The position numbers were made by a program, and so were the translations under genes. A DNA stretch of 64,000 nucleotides, from contig NZ_CP015637.1 of NCBI RefSeq assembly GCF_001708445.1, positions 4,155,001 to 4,219,000 of the forward strand. The letters run 5' to 3'. This document shows positions 10,387 to 19,400 of this stretch, one piece after another. The notes beneath the pieces were generated by a model. The model made no database searches, had not been told where the DNA came from, and saw only the letters and a list, made by a program, of their open reading frames with translations. Source of the stretch: Pseudomonas fluorescens. Its GTDB lineage: Bacteria > Pseudomonadota > Gammaproteobacteria > Pseudomonadales > Pseudomonadaceae. The first letter of the stretch is position 1; each line of letters starts with the position of its first letter.

Positions 10387-11132
10387 TATTGCTGATTTCA
10401 GATTTGCATCTGGAAGAGGAACGCCCGGACATTACCCGGGCGTTTCTGGATCTGCTCCACGGCCGCGCCCGTGGCGCCCAGGCGTTGTACATTCTGGGGG
10501 ACTTCTTTGAAGCCTGGATTGGCGACGATGGGATGACCCCCTTCCAGCGTTCGATCTGCGCAGCTCTGCGCGAGCTGAGCGACAGCGGTACCCCGATTTT
10601 TATCATGCATGGCAACCGCGATTTCCTGATCGGCAAGGCGTTCTGCAAAACCACAGGCGCTACCTTGCTCAAGGACCCGAGTGTCGTGCAGCTCCATGGC
10701 GAGCCCGTGCTGCTGATGCACGGCGACAGTCTCTGCACCCGCGACCTCGGCTATATGAAGCTGCGGCGCATCCTGCGTAACCCGCTGGTGCTGTTTATCC
10801 TGCGTCACCTGCCACTGCGCGCCCGCCACGCGCTGGCGCGCAAGCTGCGCAGCGAAAGCCGTGCGCAGACGCGGATGAAGGCCAACGATATTGTCGACGT
10901 CACCCCGGAAGAAGTGCCGCGGGTGATGCAGCAATTTGGCGTGCGCACCCTGGTCCACGGCCATACGCACCGTCCGGCGATCCACAAGTTGCAGATTGGC
11001 GACCAGGCGGCCAAGCGCATTGTGCTGGGGGATTGGGACAAGCAGGGCTGGGCGTTGCAGGTGGATGAGCAAGGGTTTCAGTTGGCGGCGTTTGATTTTG
11101 TGAACCCGCAACTGGCGTTGCCTGGCGCCTGA
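10383..11132 (+). CDS. lpxH: UDP-2,3-diacylglucosamine diphosphatase
   Basis: This 249-residue calcineurin-like metallophosphoesterase carries out the fourth step of lipid A synthesis, cleaving UDP-2,3-diacyl-GlcN to lipid X and UMP at the inner membrane. The metal-binding motifs occur in order: SDLHLEEE (D7, H9), [21 protein letters not shown] and HGHTHRP. The start is GTG at 10383 and overlaps the ppiB stop. Length is normal. A REP doublet follows between it and the convergent efflux operon. Confidence 0.96.
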   Translation: MILLISDLHLEEERPDITRAFLDLLHGRARGAQALYILGDFFEAWIGDDGMTPFQRSICAALRELSDSGTPIFIMHGNRDFLIGKAFCKTTGATLLKDPSVVQLHGEPVLLMHGDSLCTRDLGYMKLRRILRNPLVLFILRHLPLRARHALARKLRSESRAQTRMKANDIVDVTPEEVPRVMQQFGVRTLVHGHTHRPAIHKLQIGDQAAKRIVLGDWDKQGWALQVDEQGFQLAAFDFVNPQLALPGA

Positions 11133-11170
11133 TCCCCAAACACCACTGATCCAATGTGAACAAAGATCCA

Positions 11171-11264
11171 AATGTGGGAGGGGGCTTGCCCCCGATAGCA
11201 GTAGGCCAGTCAATATTGCTGTGACTGATCCACCGCCATCGGGGTGCAAGCCCCCTCCCACATT
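11171..11264. repeat. Paired inverted REP element
   Basis: The arm at 11171-11196 (AATGTGGGAGGGGGCTTGCC, then CCCGAT) and the inverted arm at 11238-11264 flank 41 bases. The right arm has one extra T (GGGGTGCAAG). The doublet lies between the convergent genes lpxH and emrB. Confidence 0.88.
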
Positions 11265-11287
11265 TAGATCCCTGTACGTTTTCGGAA

Positions 11288-12817
11288 TCAGTGACCGGAA
11301 GCAGCCGGCCCCGCCTTCGCGGTAAACGGCGGCTTGGCCAGCCACACCAGCAGCATCAACCCCATGAACATCCATCCCAGCAGCGTGAAGTAATCCACGG
11401 TGGACATCATGTATGCCTGGCTGGTGAGGATCTGGTCCAATTGCGCATAAGCCTTCTGCCCTGCCCCGCCGAGTGCGTTCAACGCATCACGGGTCGCCGA
11501 GTCGTAGGTCGTCATGTTTTCGCTCATGTACGCGTGGTGCTGGTCCGCCCGGCGAATCCAGATCCACGTGGTCAGCGACGCCGCGAAGCTCCCCCCCAGG
11601 GTACGCAGGAAGGTCGCCAGGCCCGCACCATCGGCAATCTGCTGCGGTGGCAGGTCGGACATCAAGATGCTCAAGGTCGGCATGAAGAACAGTGCCACGC
11701 CGATGCCCATGAACAGCTGCACCAGGGCGATGTGGGTGAAGTCCACCTCATTGGTGAAGCCTGCCCGCATGAAGCAACTCAAGCCAATCGCCAGGAACGC
11801 CAGGCCGGCCAGCAGGCGCAGGTCGAACTTGTGCGCGTACTTGCCGACAAACGGCGACATCAGCACCGGCAGGATGCCGATCGGCGCCACCGCCAGGCCC
11901 GCCCACGTCGCGGTGTAGCCCATCTGGGTTTGCAACCACTGCGGCAGGATCAGGTTGATGCCGAAGAACCCCGCATAGCCCAGGATCAACACAATGGTAC
12001 CGATGCGGAAGTTCCGGTAGGCAAACAGCCGCAGGTTGACCACCGGGTGCTGGTCAGTCAGTTCCCAAATGATGAACACCGCCAGGGCAATCGCCGAGAT
12101 CACCGCGCCGACGATGATGAAGTTGGATTCGAACCAGTCCAGGTCGTTGCCCTTGTCGAGGATGATCTGCAAGGCGCCGACACCGACGATCAAACTCAGC
12201 AATCCGACGTAATCCATCGGCTGGTAACTGGTGACCACCGGGCGTGCCTTCAATTGCGAACGCACCACCATCACCGCAAAGATGCCGATGGGCACGTTGA
12301 TAAAGAAGATCCACGGCCAGCTGTAGCTATCGGTGATCCAGCCACCCAGGATGGGGCCGGCAATCGGCGCCACCACGGTGACCATCGCCAATAACGCCAA
12401 GGCCATGCCGCGCCTCGCGGGGGGGTAGACGGCGATCAACAGGGTCTGGGTCATCGGGTACAACGGCCCCGCCACCAGGCCTTGCAGCACCCGAAAGCCA
12501 ATCAGCTCGGGCATCGAGGTGGAGATACCGCACAGAAACGAGGCCAGCACGAACAGGAGGGTGGCCCACAGGAACAGCTTCACCTCACCAAAGCGCCGGC
12601 TCAACCAGCCGGTCAGCGGCAAGGCGATGGCATTGCTCACCGCAAATGAGGTGATCACCCAGGTGCCCTGCTCCGAACTCACGCCGAGGTTGCCGGAAAT
12701 CGTCGGCAACGCCACGTTGGCGATCGTGGTGTCGAGCACCTGCATAAAGGTCGCCAGCGACAGGCCAATGGTGGCCATCAACAGGCTCGGCGGTGAGAAG
12801 GAGGCGTTATTGCTCAT
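11288..12817 (-). CDS. emrB: EmrB/QacA-type MFS drug efflux pump
   Basis: This 509-residue protein of the DHA2 family has about 14 transmembrane helices. FMQVLDTTIANVALPTISG in the first helix (with the conserved Asp) and WRITSFAVS-like motif C regions mark the drug:H+ antiporter family. It is the inner-membrane pump of a tripartite system with EmrA and the outer-membrane factor. Its ATG overlaps the emrA stop in TGATG (12815-12819). It is the last gene of the MarR-OMF-EmrA-EmrB operon. The drug substrates cannot be inferred. Confidence 0.93.
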   Translation of the reverse strand: MSNNASFSPPSLLMATIGLSLATFMQVLDTTIANVALPTISGNLGVSSEQGTWVITSFAVSNAIALPLTGWLSRRFGEVKLFLWATLLFVLASFLCGISTSMPELIGFRVLQGLVAGPLYPMTQTLLIAVYPPARRGMALALLAMVTVVAPIAGPILGGWITDSYSWPWIFFINVPIGIFAVMVVRSQLKARPVVTSYQPMDYVGLLSLIVGVGALQIILDKGNDLDWFESNFIIVGAVISAIALAVFIIWELTDQHPVVNLRLFAYRNFRIGTIVLILGYAGFFGINLILPQWLQTQMGYTATWAGLAVAPIGILPVLMSPFVGKYAHKFDLRLLAGLAFLAIGLSCFMRAGFTNEVDFTHIALVQLFMGIGVALFFMPTLSILMSDLPPQQIADGAGLATFLRTLGGSFAASLTTWIWIRRADQHHAYMSENMTTYDSATRDALNALGGAGQKAYAQLDQILTSQAYMMSTVDYFTLLGWMFMGLMLLVWLAKPPFTAKAGPAASGH

Positions 12818-14019
12818 CAGCGTTGCGCAGCCTTGGGAGCAGCGACGCTGTTGTCATGGATCAATTGGGTGATCATGGCGTCGGCCTCGGCCAATTGGCG
12901 TTCATACACATCCGTGGTGAACGAGGCCTTTTGCGGGGCCTGTTGCGCCAGCACCGGGCCGCTCTGGTCATGCAGGTCGACATTGACCACGGTGCTCAAG
13001 CCCACGCGCAGCGGGTGCTTGGCCAGTTCGTCGGCATTGACATGGATGCGCACCGGCACCCGTTGCACGATCTTGATCCAGTTACCGGTGGCGTTCTGTG
13101 CCGGCAGCAGGGCAAACGCGCTGCCGGTGCCCGCGCCGAGGCTGTCGACCGTACCGCTGAACTTCACGTCGCTGCCGTAGATATCCGCCTCGATGTCCAC
13201 CGGCTGGCCGATACGCATGTTGCGCAACTGGGTTTCCTTGAAGTTGGCGTCGATCCACAGCTGGTTGAGCGGGATCACCGCCATCAACGCCGTGCCCGGC
13301 TGGACACGCTGGCCCAGTTGCACGGTGCGCTTGGCCACGTAGCCGGTGACAGGGGCGATCAAGGTGCTGCGCGCATTGGCCAGGTAGGCTTGGCGCAGTT
13401 GTGCGGCGGCGGCTTGCACGTCCGGGTGGGACGAGATCACGGTGTCATCCACCAGGGCGTTGCTGGTTTTGAGTTGTTGCTCAAGGTTGGTCAGGGCGTT
13501 CTTGGCCGCGGTCAGGCTGTCACGGGCGTGGGACAGCTCCTCCTGGGAGATCGCCCCGCCCTGGGCCAGGGTCTTGCGTCGGTTGTAGTTGTCCTGGGCG
13601 GTTTGCACATCGGCTTTCTGGGCGTTCACCTGGGCTTTCATGCCATCGACATTGCTGTACAAGCCACGCACCTGACGCACGGTGCGCGCCAGGTTGGCCT
13701 GGGCACTTTGCAGGCCGACCGCTGCGTCGTTCGGGTCGAAATTGACCAGCACCTGGCCTTCATGGACCAGGTCGCCATCGTCGGCGCCGATGCTGACCAC
13801 GGTACCGGTGACCAGCGGGGTGATTTCCACCACGTTGCCATTCACGTAAGCGTCGTCGGTGCTCTCGTTGAAGCGACCGTAGAGCTCATACCAGCCCCAC
13901 ACACCGACGCTCCCGAGGATCACGATCAGCGCCAGGCCGATCAGCATCACTTTGCGTTTGCGGGGGTTGCTGTCGTCTTTGGGTTGTTGCGTTGCATTGC
14001 TGTTTTCGGCAGTGGCCAT
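12817..14019 (-). CDS. emrA: EmrA/HlyD-type membrane fusion protein
   Basis: This 400-residue periplasmic adaptor has one N-terminal membrane anchor (about residues 23-45, VMLIGLALIVILGSVGVWG). It then has a biotinyl-lipoyl-like half (NFDPNDAAVGLQSA), a long coiled-coil hairpin (about residues 115-215), the second lipoyl half and a beta-barrel (TVQLGQRVQPGTALMAVIP). This is the classic EmrA layout. It bridges EmrB and the outer-membrane channel encoded just upstream. It starts 15 bases after the outer-membrane-factor stop. Confidence 0.94.
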   Translation of the reverse strand: MATAENSNATQQPKDDSNPRKRKVMLIGLALIVILGSVGVWGWYELYGRFNESTDDAYVNGNVVEITPLVTGTVVSIGADDGDLVHEGQVLVNFDPNDAAVGLQSAQANLARTVRQVRGLYSNVDGMKAQVNAQKADVQTAQDNYNRRKTLAQGGAISQEELSHARDSLTAAKNALTNLEQQLKTSNALVDDTVISSHPDVQAAAAQLRQAYLANARSTLIAPVTGYVAKRTVQLGQRVQPGTALMAVIPLNQLWIDANFKETQLRNMRIGQPVDIEADIYGSDVKFSGTVDSLGAGTGSAFALLPAQNATGNWIKIVQRVPVRIHVNADELAKHPLRVGLSTVVNVDLHDQSGPVLAQQAPQKASFTTDVYERQLAEADAMITQLIHDNSVAAPKAAQR

Positions 14020-14034
14020 GACAAATACCTCAAA

Positions 14035-15486
14035 TTATTCCGTGCGTGTAGCTGGGGTGGTCGACGCCACGTTTGCGGCGTTGTAGCCGCCACCCAGGGC
14101 TTGCATCAGTTGAATCGACAGATCGATTTGTGCGGCATTCAAGGTCGCCAGCTGACGCTGGGCCTGCAGCAATTGCTGCTCGATGCTCAGTACATCCAGG
14201 TAATTGCCGATGCCGGAGCTGTACCGTTGCAACCCGGTGTCGTAGGACTGCTGGGCAATGTCCGCGGCATGTTGCTGAGCCTGGATCTGCCGGCCGGTGT
14301 CGCGCAGTTGTGAAAGGGTATTGCCGATATCGCCGAGGGCTTGCACCAGGGTTTTGTTGTACTGGGCCACCGCCAGGTCGTAGTCGGCATCGCGGGCATC
14401 GAGGTCGGCGCGCAGGCGGCCACCGTCGAAGATCGGCAGCGAAATCGTCGGCGCAATGCTGAAGAAACGGCTGGCCGAACCAAACATCGCATCCCCCAGC
14501 AACGACTCAGCCCCGGCGCTCGCGCTCAGGTTGAGGTTGGGGTAGAAGCGCGTCTTGCTGGCGGCGACGTTCTTGCTCGCGGCCTCGACCCGCCAGCGTG
14601 CGGCGATCAGGTCCGGGCGCCGGCCGAGCAGTTCGGCAGGCAGCACCGAAGGCACCGCGACGGCACTGGGTTTCAGCACGTTGGGGCGTACCAGTTCGTT
14701 GCCACGGTCCGGGCCTTTGCCGAGCAACACCGCGAGGGCGATCTTGGCGCTCTGCAGTTGCTTTTCGGCATCGATCAGTTGTGATTGGGAGCTGGCTTCC
14801 AGGCTTTCGGTCTGCTGGTACTGGTACTGGCTGTCGATACCCGAATTCAGCCGACGCTTGCCCAGGTCGAGCATTTGCCGGGTGCGCTTGAGGTCGTCAT
14901 TGGCCAGGTCACGCACGATATGGGCCTGGCCCAGGTCGCTGTAGGCTTTGGCCACGTTGGCCGCCAGGGTCAGGCGCGCGGCCTGCTGGTCGACTTCGGC
15001 GGCGCGGGCCTGGCCCAACGCGGCTTCCCAGGCGGCGCGTTGGCCACCCCATAAGTCGAAGTTGTAATTGAAGCTGGCACCGATGTTGCGCACGGTGGCG
15101 TAGGCATCGCCCTGACCCAGCGGGTCCTGATCCTTGGCCAGGCGTGAACGGCTGACGCCGGCGCTGGCGTCCAGGGTCGGCATACGTGCAGCGTTGGCCG
15201 CATACGCCGCTGCTTCGGCCTGGTGGGCACGCGCGCTGGCGACTTGCATATCCGGGCTGTTTTGCAGGGCTTCCTGGATCAGGCTGTCGAGTTGCGGGTC
15301 ACCGAGGCTTTTCCACCAGTCGGCGCTGGGCCAGGCGGCGGCCGACAGGCTCACGCCACTGAGGGACTTGCCGGTTTGCAGGGTGTTGGCATCGAGGCGT
15401 TGACCCTGGGTGTCGAGGCCACTGAAGTTGGCGCAACCGGCCATGCTCATGGCCATCAGCACCAGGCAAAGGGCACGTGTGTTCAT
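14035..15486 (-). CDS. Outer-membrane efflux lipoprotein (NodT/OprM)
   Basis: This 483-residue outer-membrane factor has a lipoprotein signal ending in SMAGC (lipid-modified Cys18). It carries two repeated OEP domains rich in long heptad-like helices, for example RAHQAEAAAYAANAARMPTL and its counterpart ARWRVEAASKNVAASKTRF. It forms the trimeric channel-tunnel through which EmrAB exports substrate. Its ATG overlaps the marR stop region (15483-15486), so the operon is tightly coupled. The short Thr/Arg-rich tail has no recognised motif. Confidence 0.93.
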   Translation of the reverse strand: MNTRALCLVLMAMSMAGCANFSGLDTQGQRLDANTLQTGKSLSGVSLSAAAWPSADWWKSLGDPQLDSLIQEALQNSPDMQVASARAHQAEAAAYAANAARMPTLDASAGVSRSRLAKDQDPLGQGDAYATVRNIGASFNYNFDLWGGQRAAWEAALGQARAAEVDQQAARLTLAANVAKAYSDLGQAHIVRDLANDDLKRTRQMLDLGKRRLNSGIDSQYQYQQTESLEASSQSQLIDAEKQLQSAKIALAVLLGKGPDRGNELVRPNVLKPSAVAVPSVLPAELLGRRPDLIAARWRVEAASKNVAASKTRFYPNLNLSASAGAESLLGDAMFGSASRFFSIAPTISLPIFDGGRLRADLDARDADYDLAVAQYNKTLVQALGDIGNTLSQLRDTGRQIQAQQHAADIAQQSYDTGLQRYSSGIGNYLDVLSIEQQLLQAQRQLATLNAAQIDLSIQLMQALGGGYNAANVASTTPATRTE

Positions 15487-15956
15487 TCTTTACCTACCCG
15501 CTGAAGGGTGATGGGATCACCAGCAGCTATCAGAATTTTCTTGAGGATCTTTTCCAGGGTTTCCAGCTCGCCGGGCTCCAAGGCGCCAGCCAACTGGTTC
15601 AACGCGTCGGCGCCGATGTGCGGGAGCATGTCCGCCAAGCGCTGACCGTCGGCGGTGAGCACCAACTGCACCTGACGGCGGTCCAGTTCGGAACGCTTGC
15701 GGTCCAGCAGGCCCTTTTGCTCCAGGCGATCAAGCATGCGGGTCATCGAACCGCTGTCCAGGGACAGGTTGCGACACAGCTCCGCCGGGGTGTCGACACC
15801 GAACTGGGCCATGATGATCAACACCTTGAACTGCGCGGCGGTGATGCCGTGGGGTTCCATGTGGGCGTCGATGATGCGGTCCTTGAGGATGGCGGCACGA
15901 CCCAGCAACAGGCCGAGGTGGCAGTTGTGGAAGTTGTCAGGGGTGAAGTGTTTCAT
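15483..15956 (-). CDS. MarR-family repressor of the efflux operon
   Basis: This 157-residue winged-helix protein has ITAAQFKVLIIMAQFGVDTPAELC (recognition region), SMTRMLDRLEQKGLLDRKRSELDRR (helix 5 and wing) and VQLVLTADGQ, the MarR signature. It is the first gene of the operon and lies beside two palindromes at 15974-15985 and 16007-16018, so autorepression relieved by a phenolic or drug ligand is the likely mode, as in EmrR. The coupling to three efflux genes supports this job. Confidence 0.93.
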   Translation of the reverse strand: MKHFTPDNFHNCHLGLLLGRAAILKDRIIDAHMEPHGITAAQFKVLIIMAQFGVDTPAELCRNLSLDSGSMTRMLDRLEQKGLLDRKRSELDRRQVQLVLTADGQRLADMLPHIGADALNQLAGALEPGELETLEKILKKILIAAGDPITLQRVGKE

Positions 15957-15970
15957 CGAAAGCCACCTTA

Positions 15971-16025
15971 TTACTGCCTAGGCAGTTAATGTATGACGAG
16001 ATGTTACTGCTTAGGCAGCGAATGT
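15971..16025. promoter_or_regulatory. Tandem MarR operator pair
   Basis: CTGCCTAGGCAG (15974-15985) is a perfect palindrome. CTGCTTAGGCAG (16007-16018) differs at one base. Both are preceded by TTA and followed by AATGT in the same register, giving two direct copies 33 bases apart, about three helical turns. They lie 15-65 bases upstream of the marR start on the minus strand, where a repressor would block transcription. Confidence 0.75.
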
Positions 16026-16077
16026 CAAATTAAATAATTAGCTTGCTTAGTAATTGGCTGGCGGTCGGGGGGAAATG

Positions 16078-16168
16078 CGGTCAAACCTGTGGGTTGGGTG
16101 GTCCCACCCAATCTCCGATTTGGCGCTGTCACACAGCAAAGTGGAATCCCTGTGGAGAGCGGGCTAGT
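16078..16168. repeat. Second dispersed repeat, copy A
   Basis: The stretch from AATCTCCGATTT (16110) through GAGAGCGGGCTAGTC aligns without gaps to 23597-23656, with roughly 50 of 60 positions identical by my count. Looser similarity (CGGTCAAA, GGTCCC) extends to the left. No reading frame is evident. Confidence 0.55.
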
Positions 16169-16202
16169 CTTAATGCCAGTCAGTTAAAGGCGAACACTGT
16201 AA

Positions 16203-16411
16203 CTGTGGCGAGCGGGCTTACTGTGGCAAGCGGGCTTGTTGTGGCGAGCGGGCTTGCCCCGCGTTGGGGCGCGAAGCGGCCCCATTACAGGCGATGTGTT
16301 TTTTACTGACACACCGCGGAGCCTGGTTTTGGGGCTGCTGCGCAGCCCAACGCGGGGCAAGCCCGCTCACCACAACAAGCCCGCTCGCCACAACAAGTCC
16401 GCTTGCCCCCG
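16203..16411. repeat. Large palindrome built of 18-base REP units
   Basis: Three direct 18-base units (16203-16220, 16221-16238, 16239-16256; core GTGGCGAGCGGGCTT) are followed by a ~100-base centre. Three inverted units then follow at 16358-16375, 16376-16393 and 16394-16411 (core AAGCCCGCTCGCCACAA). The centre carries its own hairpins (CCCCGCGTTGGGG and GGGCTGCTGCGCAGCCC). The 430-base gap between marR and tamB thus holds operators and repeats only; I see no gene there. Confidence 0.8.
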
Positions 16412-16449
16412 CTGAGTCGCCGCCCCTACCTTTTTTGACCGAGCAGGAC

Positions 16450-19400
16450 TCAGAAATCGCGCTTGTAGAAGATATCCAGGGAACTGGCGACGCCGCTGGC
16501 CACTTCCAGGTACACCTTCTTGCTCAACAGGTAGCGCAAGGCGATGGTGTTGGCCGGTTCGAACACCCCCACGCCATAGCGCAGGCTGAGTTTCTCGGTG
16601 ATCTTGCCGCTGGCGACCACGGCAGTGTTGTTGCCGCTGCCCTGGGTGTCGAGGTCGAAATCCTGGATGCCAAGTTTATTGGCAATATCCGAGGTCACCC
16701 CGGCACTACCCATCAGGCCCAGGCCCAACGCTGCTTGCGCAAGCATATTGTTGTCTTCGCCGGTGGTGGTACGCGAACGTCCCAGCACCAGGTAGGACAG
16801 GGCGTCCTCCTGGGCCATTGCCGGCTCGGAGAAGATCTGCGTGGTCGGCTGTTCGGCACTGCCACTCAAGCGAATACCGGCGGTTACGGTCCTGGACGGC
16901 TCGGTGGTGACCCGTACCGCTTCAATATCGAGGAACGGTTGATCCAGGGGCCCGGCGAACAACAGGCGCGCGCGGCGCACCGTGAGCCGTTGCCCATAGG
17001 CGCGATAGCGACCATCGTTGAGCCACAGTTCGCCCCGGGTGTCGAGGTTGTCGCCGATATGCACATGCCCCTGAACCTTGGCGGTCAGGCCGAAGCCCGA
17101 GAAGTTGAGCTGCTCTTCACCCACCACGACATCGATGTCCATGGCCATCGCCATCGGCGGCTTGCCCTCCTCGGTCTGGCGGCCAACGATCACCGTGTCA
17201 TCGGAGACCTTGACCGTCGAAGGCGGCAGTTCGCGCACGGTGATATCGCCACGAGGGATATGCACCTTGCCGGCAATCGCCAGCTTGTCGTTCTTCAAGC
17301 TGATCTTCAGGTCAGGCGCCACTTCCAACGCGGCGTAGGGCTCTACGGTGACCGGCAGTTGCGAGCCCTGCAGGCTGAGGTCCACCGCCAGCGCCTGACC
17401 CCAGTCGATCTGCCCCTTCAGGCTGCCCTGCCCGGCCTTGCCGCTGCGCCAGGCGCCGTTGAGTTGCACGCTTTCGCCGGCAATCAACGCCTGCACATTC
17501 AAGCCCTCGAGGCTGACGGGCAGCTCAGGCCCGGACACTTCACCACCCACCAGATTCACGTTGCCGTTGACCTGCGGCGCCAACAGTCCACCGGAGATCC
17601 GTCCGCTGCCGTTGAGCTTGCCGGTGAGTTTTTCCACCATCGGCACAAACGGGCGCGCCACCGCGAGGTCGAGGCCCGTGAGGCTGAAATTGCCGGTGAT
17701 CGGTTTGTTTTTCGGCAACGGGTTGATCTGCGCCTGCAACAGCAACTCGCCGAGCTTGCCGCCCTGGAAGTTGAGCTGGGTGTCGATACGCTTGGGGTTG
17801 AGGGTGGTTTCCAGCTTCAAGGTGTCGTAGGGAAAATCCAGCCACTGGTCCTTATCCTTGACACGCAAGGTGCCGCCGCTGGCATCCACCGAGACCACGC
17901 CCTTGGGGCCACTGCCGGGCAGGTCAAGCTGAACGTCGGCGTTGAGCTTGCCTTGCCAGGCGAAATCTTTCGGCAAAAAGGCCGCCAGGCTGTCGATGGG
18001 GAATTGCTTGAGGTGGTAGCGCAGCTTCGGCTCGGGCATCAGGCGCTGGTCTTCACCGCACAGGCTGGCTGCACCGGACACCCAGCAGTGGGCCGCGAAG
18101 GTCAGTTTGCCGTCGGCCAGGCGTTCGATTTTCGCCGGGGCCTGCAGCTTCCAGTCCTGGCCACCGGCCTGCACCTCGCCGCTCGCGAGGCGCCCACGCC
18201 AGTTGCTGTTGTCGAGGTTGCCGTCGAGGGCCAGGGCCAGCTTGAGCAGCGGTCCCGCCAGGTCGAGTTGGACGCTCTGGCGCCGGATATCGCCTTGGGC
18301 GCTGGCGGTCAGGGTACCGACCTGGGTGTCGCCACTTTGAATGCCACTGCCCTTGAGGTCGATCTTTGCGCGCTGGGCGCTATCGAGGGTGGCGTCGAGG
18401 GTGAGGCTTTGCAGACGATTATCGACATAGGCCAATTGCTGGCCCTTGAGGTCGAGTTTGCCTTGTGGCGCCTTGAGGCTACCGGCCACATCGATTCGGC
18501 CATTAACCTGCCCACGTAGCTGCGGCCACAGCTGGGCCAGGCGACTCAGCCTGATATCGATCTGCCCGGCCAGGCGTTGTTGCAAGCTGCCGCTGCCGTT
18601 GATGCGGTTGTCGCCCAAGCGGATATCCAGGTTGGCCAAGGTCCATTGCTCGCCTGTGCCTTCGGCCTTGGCCGCCAGCACGGCGGGTTGGCCACGCAGG
18701 CGGCCCTTGAGGTCAAGGTCGGCGTTGAGCTTGAGTTGCTCGTTCTTGAATTCGCCTTTGCTGCGCAGCGGACCCGCCAGGGTGCCAGGCAATTCGCCGA
18801 CCCAGTACGCCGGGTTCAGGGCCGAAAGGTCCAGTGCGGTGTCCCAGGCAATACCGTCGGCGAATTGCAGGTTCAGGTGGCCTTCGGCCTTGCCTTGGCC
18901 GGCGGTCAGTTTCAACTCGGGCAGGAACACTTGCTTGAGATCGCCGCTGAAGGGCGTGACCACATTGAACCGGCCCGCCGGGCCGTCGAGGTCGGCCTTG
19001 AGGTTGCCGAGGTAGTTGCCATCCTTATAGGAGACTTCACCGTTAAAGGTACGTAACGCGACCTGAGGTTCGTCGACCAGCGGGTACAAGCGATGCCAGG
19101 GGAAATCCAGCCAAGCGATTTTCGCGTCGGCGCTGAAACCTTGTTGCCAGTCCAGCTGCGCCGTGAGTTTCAGGCTTTGTTGCTCACCGGCGGTCAAATC
19201 CAGGCCGGCGATCTGCGCGCCCTTGGCATCGACCGTGCCTTGCAACAATAAATCCACCGGGCCTTTTTCCGCCGGCAGGATGGCTTTGCCCAGCAGTTGG
19301 TAACCACTGCTCAAGTCGCCCTTGGCGGTGAGGTCGAGTTGATTGAGTTGCAGGGTATCGGGCAAGTCCGCACTGGGTTTGAAGCCATCGGCGGTGATGT

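Noticed and set aside
12793..14313. 506-codon open frame on the plus strand
   Set aside because: It spans the antisense of emrA and parts of two neighbours, and crosses real gene boundaries.
16264..18519. 751-codon open frame on the plus strand
   Set aside because: It runs antisense to tamB and through the REP palindrome, with low-complexity Gln/His/Leu-rich composition typical of shadow frames.
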